In this document: positions 38,120 to 46,590 of the stretch, one piece after another
Layout: each line of letters opens with the position of its first letter
Position numbering within the stretch: the stretch's first letter is position 1
From: Rhizobium grahamii CCGE 502
GTDB lineage: Bacteria > Pseudomonadota > Alphaproteobacteria > Rhizobiales > Rhizobiaceae
Length of the DNA: 64,000 nucleotides
Direction of reading: 5' to 3'
Assembly: GCF_000298315.2 (NCBI RefSeq)
Contig: NZ_AEYE02000014.1
Coordinates: forward strand, 310,001-374,000
The notes under the pieces: model-generated
What the model saw: the letters and a program-made list of their open reading frames with translations, nothing else
Told to the model about the DNA's origin: nothing
Database searches by the model: none
Translations under genes and position numbers: made by a program

Positions 38120-39028
38120 ATGTTCAAACTCGCGCACATCTCCGATATCCATCTCGGCCCACTCCCTCGCCTTTCGGTGCGCGAGCTCTTCTCCAAACGC
38201 ATCACCGGCTTTGTGAACTGGCATCGCAACAGGCGCAAGCACCTTTTCGGCAGCACGCTGGATGTATTGCTCGAGGACATCCGCACGAAGCAGGCCGATC
38301 ATCTGGCGGTTACCGGCGATCTCGTGAATCTCGCGAGCGGGCTGGAAATCCGGGCCGCCGCCGCATGGCTGAAGGAACTCGGCGATCCCGCAGACAATTC
38401 CGTCGTGCCCGGAAACCACGATGCCTACGTCCCTGGCGCCTACGAAAAATCGGTGCGCGCATGGTATGACAATGTGCGCGGGGACCTCGCCCCGCCCGAA
38501 TGGCAGGAAGACCGCCACGTCTTTCCTTACCTCCGCGTTCGCGGCAAGGTCGCCATTGTCGGCTGCTCGACAGCCGTGGCAACGCCCCCTTTTGCGGCCA
38601 GCGGCTTCTTCGGCGAGCGACAGGCGCGTGACACCGTGAACATGCTGCGCGCGGCCGGCGAGGCGGGCTTGTTTCGAGTAGTGATGATCCACCACCCGCC
38701 GATCCGCGGCGCGACCTCCTTCCACAAGCGAATGATCGGCATCCGCCGCTTTGGCGCCGTGATCTCCACCGGCGGCGCCGAATTGGTGCTCCACGGCCAT
38801 ACCCATTTGAATACGCTTCACTGGCTGCGCGGCCAGACTGGTCCCGTTCCGGTGGTCGGCATCGCCTCCGCATCGCAGGGGCCGGGAGGATTGAAACCCC
38901 GAGCCGCCTACAATCTGTTCTCGATCGACGGCTCTCCGGGCGCATGGGAACTCACAGGAGAGCGCTTCAGCATCAACTCCATGGGCGACAGCGTTTGCAG
39001 CGAAAGTGTCGATATTTTCAGAGGTTAG
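38120..39028 (+). CDS. Metallophosphoesterase
   Basis: 303-residue calcineurin-like phosphoesterase. Metal ligands are visible in 'LAHISDIHLGP' (DxH), 'LAVTGDLVNLASG' (GDxxN), 'VPGNHDAYVPG' (GNHD), 'MIHHPPI' and 'LVLHGHTHLNTLH' (GHxH). The complete set points to an active enzyme. ATG 38120 gives the family start 'MFKLAHISDIHLG'; GTG 38081 and ATG 38108 are in frame but would add an unusual tail. The substrate is not predictable. Confidence 0.9.
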   Translation: MFKLAHISDIHLGPLPRLSVRELFSKRITGFVNWHRNRRKHLFGSTLDVLLEDIRTKQADHLAVTGDLVNLASGLEIRAAAAWLKELGDPADNSVVPGNHDAYVPGAYEKSVRAWYDNVRGDLAPPEWQEDRHVFPYLRVRGKVAIVGCSTAVATPPFAASGFFGERQARDTVNMLRAAGEAGLFRVVMIHHPPIRGATSFHKRMIGIRRFGAVISTGGAELVLHGHTHLNTLHWLRGQTGPVPVVGIASASQGPGGLKPRAAYNLFSIDGSPGAWELTGERFSINSMGDSVCSESVDIFRG

Positions 39029-39113
39029 CACTGCTTTCGGAATCATCGCATCGGCAAATTGATTAAGAAAATGAAGATGACGATATCTTGAATTTCAGAA
39101 GGCATCCGAGGAC

Positions 39114-39141
39114 TTGGCAAGTGGCGATTGCCACGTAAACT
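39114..39141 (+). promoter_or_regulatory. Candidate promoter with embedded palindrome before the TPR gene
   Basis: TTGGCA (39114-39119) and TAACT-like TAAACT (39136-39141) are 16 nt apart. The spacer is almost filled by gtggc-gatt-gccac (39121-39134), a perfect 5-bp palindrome with a four-base loop, in the position expected for a repressor site. Confidence 0.35.
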
Positions 39142-39177
39142 TGTTGTCTCTGCAGCACCAATTCACGGAGTCATTGC

Positions 39178-39738
39178 ATGCCTATGGCGTCCCCCAGTCT
39201 TCGCGGCGTGGCGCTAGCCGCTTCGCTCATCATCGCCGCCTCTTCATCCGCCTTTGCCATCGGTGATGAGAGCGACGAAACCAAGCCGCCGCCAAAGACC
39301 GAAACGACGACAAAATGTGCTGATGGCAAGGTCTGGGATGCGAAGCGCAAGGAATGCGTGGTCCCGAAAAAGAATTCGTTCAACGACGATGATCTCTACA
39401 AAGCAGCGCGCGAATTCGCCTATGCCGGTCAGTACGACAACGCCCTGACCGTGCTTCGGCTGGCCAATAACCAGAACGATCCGCGCATCCTGAACTATCT
39501 CGGCTATGCCAACCGCAAGGCGGGCAGAATGGAACTAGGGATGTCGTACTATCGCAAGGCGTTGCAGGCGGACGAGAATTATATTCTCGCACGGTCATAC
39601 ATGGGACAAGCTTTGGTGGAACAGGGTGACCTGCAGGGAGCGCGCGTCCAGCTCGTCGAGATCCGAGATCGAGGTGGTGAGCAAACCTGGGCCTATCGCT
39701 CGCTGCTACTGGCATTGAACGGCTACCGTACCTACTGA
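39178..39738 (+). CDS. Exported tetratricopeptide-repeat protein
   Basis: 186 residues. A signal peptide ends 'SSSAFA' near residue 29; a Cys pair follows in 'TKCADGKVWDAKRKECVVPKK'; two to three TPR units then cover about 75-180 ('ALTVLRLANNQNDPRILNYLGYANRKAGRMELGMSYYRKAL'). It probably works in the periplasm as a protein-interaction scaffold. It precedes an ECF sigma / anti-sigma pair, separated by 168 nt that include a gatgctt-gcg-aagcatc hairpin (39797-39813), so it need not share their transcript. Confidence 0.82.
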   Translation: MPMASPSLRGVALAASLIIAASSSAFAIGDESDETKPPPKTETTTKCADGKVWDAKRKECVVPKKNSFNDDDLYKAAREFAYAGQYDNALTVLRLANNQNDPRILNYLGYANRKAGRMELGMSYYRKALQADENYILARSYMGQALVEQGDLQGARVQLVEIRDRGGEQTWAYRSLLLALNGYRTY

Positions 39739-39906
39739 GGTGGCCGCCACACTGCTGACGAAGAAAAGCTTTGAGAACCCGTGGGATACGCTGCCGGATG
39801 CTTGCGAAGCATCAGCTACTTGTTTCATAAAGGACACAGAAGCGATATAAAATCGATCTCCTGCTGGGCGCTCTCCCTGAGCACTCATGCACTACCTGGA
39901 AAGACC

Positions 39907-40413
39907 ATGCGTCAACCCGTGACGACCATCGATCTCAGACGCGACCTGGTGGGCCTTCTGCCTCGGCTACGGCGTTTCGCGATGACCCTTGCCGGTGACG
40001 CAGCGAGTGCGGACGAACTCGCGCAGGTGGCGTGCGAGCGCGCCATTGCAAAGGGCAATCAATGGAATGGCGAAGGCCGTCTGGAAAGTTGGGTATACGC
40101 CCTCGCCCGCCAGCATTGGAGCGACGACCATCGCCGACGCAAGCCGCATCCCGCTTCCAGGAGCAATGTCACTGATATCCGGGAAGCGAACCGCGATCGC
40201 ACTTCCCTCGTCGATCCCGATGTCATCCACCGCATGATCGCCGACATGCCCGAAGGCACATCCAGCGCCTTTTTGCTGGTTGTCGTCGAAGGTCATAGCT
40301 ATCAGCAGGCAGCCGACATCATGGGTGTCACCATCAACATCGTCGTATCCCAGCTGGCCGCGGCAAGACTCCATTTCGCCAGCGTCGCTGACAATTATCC
40401 TCACAGGTACTGA
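39907..40413 (+). CDS. ECF-type RNA polymerase sigma factor
   Basis: 168 residues with sigma region 2 ('LLPRLRRFAMTLAGDAASADELAQVACERAI', then 'ESWVYALARQHWSDDHRR') and region 4 ('VVVEGHSYQQAADIMGVTINIVVSQLAAARLHF'). Region 3 is absent, as expected for the ECF class. ATG 39907 gives the normal length. The anti-sigma gene begins 1 nt after its stop, consistent with coupled translation. I could not identify an autoregulatory ECF promoter upstream. Confidence 0.9.
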   Translation: MRQPVTTIDLRRDLVGLLPRLRRFAMTLAGDAASADELAQVACERAIAKGNQWNGEGRLESWVYALARQHWSDDHRRRKPHPASRSNVTDIREANRDRTSLVDPDVIHRMIADMPEGTSSAFLLVVVEGHSYQQAADIMGVTINIVVSQLAAARLHFASVADNYPHRY

Positions 40414-40414
40414 A

Positions 40415-41257
40415 TTGCTCGATTTCAAAAAACTGCCGCTCGATGCTCAGCTAGCCGCCCTGCTGGATGGCGAGACGACGGCCGAACAGAAGCACGAACT
40501 CGAGCAGCGCCTGGCCACCGACGAAGGCGCCAAGCGGCTTTACGACAAGCTGCGACACGGCGCCGACTTCGGAAAGCACCGCCTCGACGACGTTCTCAAG
40601 GAACCGGTTCCTCTCGCCCTTGTTCGGTCGATCAAGAGTGCACAGCCGCCAAAGGCGCCAGTCGCACCGCACATTTCACGGCCCTCGTTCAAGCTTGCGC
40701 CGACGGGGCCACAGGCTCTGGCGGCAGCCGTCATCCTCTTCATCGCCGGCTGTGGCATCGGCTTTTTCGCCGCCGGCAGCACTGGCGCGATGAAGTCGGG
40801 CGCCTCAACAACCATCGAAGCCGCTCCGGATTCCGGCGAATGGTTGATCGACGTTATCGCCAACCAGCGGCTTGTCGCACGCCAGCCGCGCCATATTGTC
40901 GAGGTTCCCTCGACGCAGGCGGAAGAAATTTCCACCTGGCTGACGTCGACAGTGGGCGTTGCGTTCCGAGTCCCCGACCTTTCAGACCAGGGCTGGACCT
41001 TCCAGGGTGCACGCGTCTTTATCGGCGACGGCCGGCCGGTCGGTCAGCTCGTCTACACGAGTTCGGATGGCGACCTCGCCTCGATCTGCTTCCGCAAGGA
41101 CAACTTGCCCTCGGAGGCCGACGACTTCAGGGAAACAATCAAGGATGAGATTGGCGTGGTCTCCTGGCATAATGCCGGCACATCCTATGTGCTCGTCGGC
41201 CCGTCGTCGGAAGCGTCACTCGACCAACTCGCCATGCAGGTTGCGACATCCATCTGA
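40415..41257 (+). CDS. Membrane anti-sigma factor
   Basis: 280 residues from a TTG start one base after the sigma gene stop. The N-terminal 85 residues form a cytoplasmic anti-sigma domain ('LPLDAQLAALLDGETTAEQKHELEQRLATDEGAKRLYDKL') without the HxxxCxxC zinc motif. A single helix spans about 100-120, and a periplasmic domain follows. The partner is the adjacent ECF factor. The TTG is chosen because it gives the normal N-terminus; the frame is open further upstream only inside the sigma gene. Confidence 0.85.
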   Translation: MLDFKKLPLDAQLAALLDGETTAEQKHELEQRLATDEGAKRLYDKLRHGADFGKHRLDDVLKEPVPLALVRSIKSAQPPKAPVAPHISRPSFKLAPTGPQALAAAVILFIAGCGIGFFAAGSTGAMKSGASTTIEAAPDSGEWLIDVIANQRLVARQPRHIVEVPSTQAEEISTWLTSTVGVAFRVPDLSDQGWTFQGARVFIGDGRPVGQLVYTSSDGDLASICFRKDNLPSEADDFRETIKDEIGVVSWHNAGTSYVLVGPSSEASLDQLAMQVATSI

Positions 41258-41329
41258 TCCCCGGACGAACTGCAACGGAGCGGCCGACCTAAGGACGCCG
41301 CCCAATTTTTCCAAACTATTTACGAGAAT

Positions 41330-41353
41330 GTGCAGCGGAACACTCCGCTGCAC
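41330..41353. terminator. Hairpin between anti-sigma and leuA genes
   Basis: gtgcagcgg (41330-41338) pairs perfectly with ccgctgcac (41345-41353) over a six-base loop, in the convergent gap. Neither strand has a T run after it, so its ability to terminate is uncertain. Confidence 0.45.
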
Positions 41354-41361
41354 AGATCGCG

Positions 41362-43077
41362 TCAGGCCTTGCCGGCCTTAACGTCAAGCACGCGGTTCGC
41401 TGCAGACACAATTGCTTCGAGAGAAGCGCCTACGATGTTGGTGCTGATGCCGGCGCCGAAGAGCTTTCCATCAGGATAGGACGTCTCGACGTAGGAGATC
41501 GCGGCAGCATTCGAGCCATGCTGCAGCGAATGCTCCGAATAGTCCTCGACCGACATGTCGATGCCGAGATAGTGCGAGAGCGCGTTTATGAAGCCATCGA
41601 CCGGGCCGTTGCCCCTGCCCTCGATACGCTTCGTCTCACCGTTATCGGTGATCTCGGCCGCAACGATGCGCTGCCCCTTGTGCTCGGGATCGGCATAGGT
41701 GTGGTGGTCGACGAACTTGATGCGGCCTTCCGGCTGCGTCACATAGCGCTCAATGAAACGGTCGTAGATCCGTTTCGACGGCAACTCCTTGCCCTCTTCG
41801 TCGGTGATCCGCTGAATGTCTTCGCGGAACTCGACCTGCAGGTTACGCGGCAGGTTCAGCCCGTAATCCTGCTGCAGGATGTAAGCGATACCGCCCTTGC
41901 CCGACTGCGAGTTGATACGGATGATCGCCTCGTAGGAGCGACCGACGTCCTGCGGGTCGATCGGCAGGTAAGGCACTTCCCAGACCGGGTGATTGGCAAC
42001 CTTGATCGCCTTCATGCCCTTGTTGATCGCGTCCTGGTGCGAACCGGAGAACGCCGTATAGACCAGTTCGCCGACATAGGGGTGGCGCTCGCCGATCGGC
42101 ATCTGGTTGGAATATTCGAAGACTTCCTTCATGCGCACGATGTTTGAGCAGTCGATCTCAGGATCGACACCCTGCGTGAACATGTTCAGCGCCATTGTCA
42201 CAACGTCGACGTTGCCGGTGCGCTCGCCGTTGCCGAACAGCGTGCCTTCGACGCGGTCAGCGCCCGCGAGCAGCGCCAGTTCGGCGGCGGCGATGCCGGT
42301 GCCTCGGTCATTGTGCGGGTGCAGCGAGATGATCAGGTTCTCGCGGTTGTCGAGATTGCGGCACATCCACTCGATCTGGTCGGCATAGACGTTCGGCGTC
42401 GCCATCTCGACTGTCGACGGCAGGTTGATGATCAGCTTGTTGTCGGGCGTCGGCTTCATCACCTCGATAACGGCATTACAGATGTCCAGCGCCACGTCGA
42501 GTTCGGTGCCGGTGAAGCTTTCCGGGGAGTATTCGAAACGGTAGCCGCCGCCGGCCTTCGCCGCCATGTCGGAGATCATCTTCGCCGCATCGACGGCGAT
42601 CTGCTTGATGCCCTGGACATCCTTGGCGAACACGACGCGACGCTGCAGTTCGCTGGTGGAGTTGTAGAAGTGGACGATCGGACGATTCGCGCCTTCCAGC
42701 GCTTCGAACGTGCGGGTGATCAGTTCCGGACGGCACTGCACCAGCACCTGCAGCGAGACATCGTCAGGCACGTTGCCCTGCTCGACGCACCAGCGCGCGA
42801 AATCGAAGTCGGTCTGCGATGCGGACGGGAAGCCGATCTCGATTTCCTTGAAGCCCATGTCGAGCAGCAACTGGAACATGCGGGCCTTGCGATCGTGGCC
42901 CATCGGGTCGACCAACGCCTGGTTGCCGTCGCGCAGGTCTACTGAGCACCAGACCGGGGCTTTGGTCAGCGTCTTGGACGGCCACGTGCGGTCAGGGATG
43001 TTCACCTGCGGATAGGCGCGATACTTGATCGCCGCCTCGGGCATGCCTTTGGTTTGGGAGCGGGTGTTCGTGTCCAT
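41362..43077 (-). CDS. leuA: 2-isopropylmalate synthase
   Basis: First committed step of leucine synthesis: condenses acetyl-CoA with 2-oxoisovalerate. 571 residues with a TIM-barrel catalytic domain ('VDLRDGNQALVDPMGHDRK', 'SLHPHNDRGTG' with the metal-binding His pair) and a C-terminal allosteric LeuA dimer domain (from about 440) that senses leucine. ATG 43077 follows GGAAGAG and is preferred to 43101. The 285 nt between it and benE hold a predicted promoter and leucine-rich leader peptide, implying leucine-dependent attenuation in addition to feedback inhibition. Confidence 0.95.
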   Translation of the reverse strand: MDTNTRSQTKGMPEAAIKYRAYPQVNIPDRTWPSKTLTKAPVWCSVDLRDGNQALVDPMGHDRKARMFQLLLDMGFKEIEIGFPSASQTDFDFARWCVEQGNVPDDVSLQVLVQCRPELITRTFEALEGANRPIVHFYNSTSELQRRVVFAKDVQGIKQIAVDAAKMISDMAAKAGGGYRFEYSPESFTGTELDVALDICNAVIEVMKPTPDNKLIINLPSTVEMATPNVYADQIEWMCRNLDNRENLIISLHPHNDRGTGIAAAELALLAGADRVEGTLFGNGERTGNVDVVTMALNMFTQGVDPEIDCSNIVRMKEVFEYSNQMPIGERHPYVGELVYTAFSGSHQDAINKGMKAIKVANHPVWEVPYLPIDPQDVGRSYEAIIRINSQSGKGGIAYILQQDYGLNLPRNLQVEFREDIQRITDEEGKELPSKRIYDRFIERYVTQPEGRIKFVDHHTYADPEHKGQRIVAAEITDNGETKRIEGRGNGPVDGFINALSHYLGIDMSVEDYSEHSLQHGSNAAAISYVETSYPDGKLFGAGISTNIVGASLEAIVSAANRVLDVKAGKA

Positions 43078-43193
43078 GTCTTCTCTTCCTCTTCCCGTCA
43101 TCTGGCCAGCCGCGTCATAGCGTATCGGGTCTGGCTTGGCGATGACGAATCCGGTGCCGATGCATCCGCTTGATCAGTTTCGGGAGTGGTCAC

Positions 43194-43272
43194 GAGGAGC
43201 GATGGCCTGGGCGGGCTTTCGGCCGCCGGGCGCTCCTCAACGGACCCGGCAACCGCGCGTAAGGCCGAGGAG
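43194..43272 (-). promoter_or_regulatory. Predicted leu attenuator: competing hairpins
   Basis: GAGGAG just after the leader stop (plus-strand 43233-43238) can pair either with CTCCTC inside the Leu codon run (43267-43272) or, as GAGGAGCG with CGCTCCTC, with 43194-43201, forming an 8-bp stem with an inner GGCGG/CCGCC stem. The pairings are mutually exclusive, as in ribosome-controlled attenuation. No T run follows the second hairpin, so the end mechanism may be Rho-dependent or translational. Confidence 0.5.
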
Positions 43273-43362
43273 AAGAAGCGAGGTAAGAGCGCGCGTGTTG
43301 TTACGGAGCGCGATGCGCCCGCGAGCAACCTGCTCAGAAATGACAATGCCCGTGTTCTTCAT
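43237..43362 (-). CDS. leuL: Leucine-rich leader peptide upstream of leuA
   Basis: A 41-codon open frame (ATG 43362, TGA ending 43237) too small for routine gene calling. It contains 'RALTSLLLLGLTR', with Leu codons CTT, CTT, CTT, CTC, CTC and CTT in nine positions, four of them consecutive. It lies upstream of leuA on the same strand and directly behind a well-formed promoter: the ATG starts 7 nt after the -10 box, so the RNA is probably leaderless. By analogy with trpL the ribosome would stall here when charged Leu-tRNA is scarce. The call is by inspection; the leader role is inferred. Confidence 0.68.
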   Translation of the reverse strand: MKNTGIVISEQVARGRIALRNNTRALTSLLLLGLTRGCRVR

Positions 43363-43369
43363 GGCAGCG

Positions 43370-43398
43370 TGTATAACCGGGGTACAAAAAACTGGCAA
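43370..43398 (-). promoter_or_regulatory. Predicted leuL-leuA promoter
   Basis: On the minus strand TTGCCA (43398-43393) and TATACA (43375-43370) are separated by exactly 17 nt. The expected start of transcription coincides with the A of the leader ATG at 43362. Confidence 0.62.
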
Positions 43399-43407
43399 TC
43401 CCTCCGT

Positions 43408-44592
43408 CTATTTTTTCGCCGCTTGCACAAAACGCGACAGCGCCAGCATCAAACCGCCGGCAAGCAATCCCCAGAAGGCACCGGAGATACCGGCGAACGA
43501 CACGCCCGATGCCGTCACCAGAAAGGTGATGGCCGCAGCCTCCCGCGACTCCGGTGCCTGGAAAGCCGACATGGCAGAACTCGAAAATGCGCCGACCAGT
43601 GCCAGACCCGCTACCGCCTGGATCAGGATCGGCGGCGCTAAAGCCACGAAGGTTGTCACCGCACCCGCGAGCAACCCAAGAATGACATAGGAGATGCCCG
43701 AGACGAGAACGGCCCAATAGCGCCGCGCCGGATCGGGATGCGCATCCTGACCGGCGCACATCGCCGCCGTGATCGCGGCGAGATTCACTGCATGACCGCC
43801 GAACGGCGCCGCGAGGATCGAGAACAGGCCAGTCACCGAAAACAGCGGCCCAGGCTTCGGCGCATAGCCGTTCACCTTCAGGACCGCGATGCCGGGAATG
43901 TTCTGCGAGGCCATGGTCACGATGAAAAGTGGCAGGGCGATGGAGACGAAAGCCGGCAGATTGAAGACAGGCATAACGAACTCGACCGGCGGCCGCAGCG
44001 CTTGTTCCAGCGAACCGATCGCTCCATCGGGAATGTCCACGCCGAAGGCAACCACGAACACGAAGGCTGCAAGAGCCGCCGGCACCGCCCAGAGCCTCTT
44101 GAATGCGCCGACGACGATCCATGCCAGCACGATGGGCAAGCCAAGCAGCGGGTTGAAACCGATCGCCCTGACAGGGGCAAAGCACAGACCGATCAGCACA
44201 CCAGCGAGCATCGCGTTGGCCAGCGGCGCGGGGATCGCCGCAACCGCACGACCAAGCGGCTTGAACAGGCCGGCAATGACAATCAGCACCGCGCAGATGA
44301 GAAACGCGCCGACCGCGGCATTGAACCCACCCTCGACAACGCCGGTACTTGCCAACAAGGCGCCACCCGGGGTGGACCAGGCGATACTGATCGGCAGGCG
44401 CGTCACGGTGCTGAGCACGATCGCACAAAGTCCCAGCGCGATCGACAAAGCCATGAGGCCCGACGCCGCCTGCGCATCCGTCGCGCCGACACTCTGCAGG
44501 CCGTGCAGCACAACCGCAAAGGAACTGGCAAATCCCACGAAGGTGGTGAGGATGCCCATGAACAGGCTCTGAATGGAAAAGTCTTTAAGCAT
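43408..44592 (-). CDS. benE: Benzoate/H+ symporter BenE family
   Basis: 394-residue membrane protein with 11-12 helices. It matches the BenE family: 'MLKDFSIQSLFMGILTTFVGFASSFAVVLHGL' at the start, 'ISIAWSTPGGALLAS', 'ALPLFIVTMASQNIPGIAVL' and 'FGGHAVNLAAITAAMCAGQDAHPDP'. ATG 44592 is preferred to 44649, since the first helix starts right after it. No benzoate catabolic genes are nearby, so the real substrate may be another aromatic acid. Confidence 0.9.
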   Translation of the reverse strand: MLKDFSIQSLFMGILTTFVGFASSFAVVLHGLQSVGATDAQAASGLMALSIALGLCAIVLSTVTRLPISIAWSTPGGALLASTGVVEGGFNAAVGAFLICAVLIVIAGLFKPLGRAVAAIPAPLANAMLAGVLIGLCFAPVRAIGFNPLLGLPIVLAWIVVGAFKRLWAVPAALAAFVFVVAFGVDIPDGAIGSLEQALRPPVEFVMPVFNLPAFVSIALPLFIVTMASQNIPGIAVLKVNGYAPKPGPLFSVTGLFSILAAPFGGHAVNLAAITAAMCAGQDAHPDPARRYWAVLVSGISYVILGLLAGAVTTFVALAPPILIQAVAGLALVGAFSSSAMSAFQAPESREAAAITFLVTASGVSFAGISGAFWGLLAGGLMLALSRFVQAAKK

Positions 44593-44751
44593 GGCGGAGC
44601 TCGAGCAGCGGAAAGTCCGCATGGAGCACGAGGGAATGCGGCGAGGCAAGGGCAGAAAGAGCCGATATGGTTCTGCATCAGCCCAGGCTCGCTACCTACT
44701 TGACCCGCGGCTCGCTCAGTCAAACCGCATCACCGCTATCACTTAGACGGC

Positions 44752-44793
44752 AAAAAAGCGCCCTCGCCCGCCTTACGGCAAGCAAGGGCGCTT
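44752..44793 (-). terminator. Rho-independent terminator of clpP
   Basis: On the minus strand AAGCGCCCTTGC pairs with GCGAGGGCGCTT (one T-G wobble) around a 14-base loop, followed by TTTT. It lies 15 nt after the clpP stop. Confidence 0.8.
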
Positions 44794-44807
44794 CTCATAG
44801 CTCAAGA

Positions 44808-45395
44808 TCAGATTTCGGACTGCGACGTTACGATGCGCGAAACGAGGCCGTAGGCCTTGGCTTCTTCGGCAGACAGCCAGTAGTCGCGATCGGTATCGGC
44901 AGCGATCTTCTCGTAAGGCTGCCCCGTTGCATCCGACATAATCTTGTTCAGGCGCTCGTTCATCTTGATGATCTCGCGAGCCTGGATTTCGATGTCGGAT
45001 GCCATGCCGCGCGTGCCACCGGACGGCTGGTGGAGAAGGAAGCGCGTGTTCGGCAAGCAAATGCGCTGCTCCTTCGGCGCCGCGACATAGATCAGCGCGC
45101 CGGCCGAGGCGACCCAGCCGGTCCCGATCATCCAAACCTTCGGCTTGATGAACTTGATCATGTCGTGGATCGAATCACCGGACTCGACATGGCCGCCGGG
45201 TGAATTGACGTAGATGCGAATATCGTCGTCATTGGCGGCCGCGAGCGCCACAAGCTGCGTGCAGACCTTCTGCGCGAGTTCCTGTGTGATCGGCCCGTAG
45301 ATGAAGATCGAACGCGACTTGAAAAGGTTCGCCTCCGTTTCCTTGCCGAGCGGCAGTTCCTTCGTCTTGTCGTCCTGTTCTTCTTCTTCGTACAT
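44808..45395 (-). CDS. clpP: ClpP-family serine protease, non-canonical paralogue
   Basis: 195-residue ClpP-type protease subunit. The catalytic Ser lies in '[16 protein letters not shown]', the His in '[11 protein letters not shown]' and the Asp in '[18 protein letters not shown]', so the triad is complete, but the Ser loop differs from the primary ClpP form GQAASMGA. The acidic start '[17 protein letters not shown]' is also unlike primary ClpP. ATG 45395 has AAGAGAGG about 6 nt upstream and is chosen over TTG 45416. No clpX or clpA is adjacent; it is one of several ClpP paralogues expected in rhizobia. Confidence 0.88.
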   Translation of the reverse strand: MYEEEEQDDKTKELPLGKETEANLFKSRSIFIYGPITQELAQKVCTQLVALAAANDDDIRIYVNSPGGHVESGDSIHDMIKFIKPKVWMIGTGWVASAGALIYVAAPKEQRICLPNTRFLLHQPSGGTRGMASDIEIQAREIIKMNERLNKIMSDATGQPYEKIAADTDRDYWLSAEEAKAYGLVSRIVTSQSEI

Positions 45396-45429
45396 TCGAA
45401 CCTCTCTTACGTCCAATTCGGTTCACCGC

Positions 45430-45457
45430 ACATAGTGCGACTCCATGCGTAAAACAA
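45430..45457 (-). promoter_or_regulatory. Candidate clpP promoter
   Basis: On the minus strand TTGTTT (45457-45452) and CTATGT (45435-45430) are 16 nt apart, resembling the rhizobial CTTGAC-N17-CTATAT pattern. Transcription would start around 45423, giving a leader of about 28 nt before ATG 45395. Confidence 0.35.
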
Positions 45458-45609
45458 TGCGGGAAAAAGACAAGCCACGGAACGGGTGAAGATATGGTTA
45501 GGCAGCCAAGCCAGATTACCGCAATGTAACTTGGCGTGGCTTTGAAAAGTCGAAATCCATACCTACGTCATCCCTTAGCGAACGATCGTGAGCAACAAGG
45601 AGACCGGCC

Positions 45610-46410
45610 ATGTCCCCCGAAGAACGCCAATTGTTGACGGCCCTTTTCGACCGGGTCCGCACCGCCTCGGCAACCCCGCGTGACCATGACGCTGAAGCGT
45701 TGATTGATCAGGCAACGCGTGAGCAACCCTACGCCGCCTACTATCTCGCACAGGCCGTGATCGTGCAGGAAAAGGGGCTAGAAGCGGCAGCCAATCATAT
45801 CAGGCAACTGGAAGAGCGCGTTCGTGTGCTCGAGGCCGACCAAAGCGAATACCACAAGGCAGAACAGGGCGGCGGTTTCCTCAGTTCGATCTTCGGCAGC
45901 AGCCAGACGCCGCAGCAGCCGGCATCTCCGACGCCTTCCTCGGGTCCTTGGGGAAGCACCTCGCGGCAGCAAATCCAGCAGGACCGCGGGTTCGATGCCA
46001 CGCCTCGCGCAATACAGCAGCCTACCGGACCATGGAACTCACCGGCGGCCGGCCCCTCCGCTGGTGGCAGCTTCTTGCAAGGCGCGCTCGGAACCGCAGC
46101 CGGTGTCGCCGGCGGCATGTTGCTTGCCAATTCGCTGAGCGGGATTTTCGGCAGCCACGCATCGTCACTTGGCTGGGGCTCGCCGCTCGCCGGCAGCAAT
46201 CCCTTCAGCAACACGCCGACCGAAGAGACCGTCATCAACAACTATTTCAATAACGACGGCGACAAACAGCAGGCAGCTGACAGCACGAACAACAACAGCA
46301 ACGATGACAACAACGCTGCTGGTCTGCAGCAAGCCAGCTACGACACCAACGATGACGTTGCTGAAGACGATCAGTCCGATTTCGGCAATGACGACAGCTT
46401 CAACGCTTGA
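45610..46410 (+). CDS. DUF2076 family protein
   Basis: 266 residues. The N-terminal 80 residues have the DUF2076 pattern ('MSPEERQLLTALFDRVRTA', 'AYYLAQAVIVQEKGLEAAANHIRQLEERVRVLE') ending in a coiled coil. A Gln/Ser/Pro-rich linker, a Gly-rich stretch ('LGTAAGVAGGMLLANSLSGIFG') and an Asn/Asp-rich acidic tail follow. The function is unknown; related proteins are described as periplasmic ligand-binding sensors, but I see no signal peptide. It stands alone between clpP (divergent) and the glycosyltransferase gene. Confidence 0.85.
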   Translation: MSPEERQLLTALFDRVRTASATPRDHDAEALIDQATREQPYAAYYLAQAVIVQEKGLEAAANHIRQLEERVRVLEADQSEYHKAEQGGGFLSSIFGSSQTPQQPASPTPSSGPWGSTSRQQIQQDRGFDATPRAIQQPTGPWNSPAAGPSAGGSFLQGALGTAAGVAGGMLLANSLSGIFGSHASSLGWGSPLAGSNPFSNTPTEETVINNYFNNDGDKQQAADSTNNNSNDDNNAAGLQQASYDTNDDVAEDDQSDFGNDDSFNA

Positions 46411-46590
46411 CCACACGCGCCCGCCGCGAACTTAGTGTCCGGAAACCGTGAGATCCGTTCACGTATCGTCTGCGATAAGATTGCGTGTTCGATGCCCGCC
46501 AAGGTTTCGGTGGGCACGGCTGGAGATCGATTGATAAGCCGGCAGCGGACGAATAAGGTCCGGCGATATGATCTATCAGGCGGAGCAGCG

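Noticed and set aside
43098-43346. An 82-codon minus-strand frame directly before leuA
   Set aside because: It overlaps the predicted leader peptide in another frame, has no ribosome binding site, and is Ser/Arg/Pro-rich as GC-rich chance frames are. The leader and promoter explain the region better.
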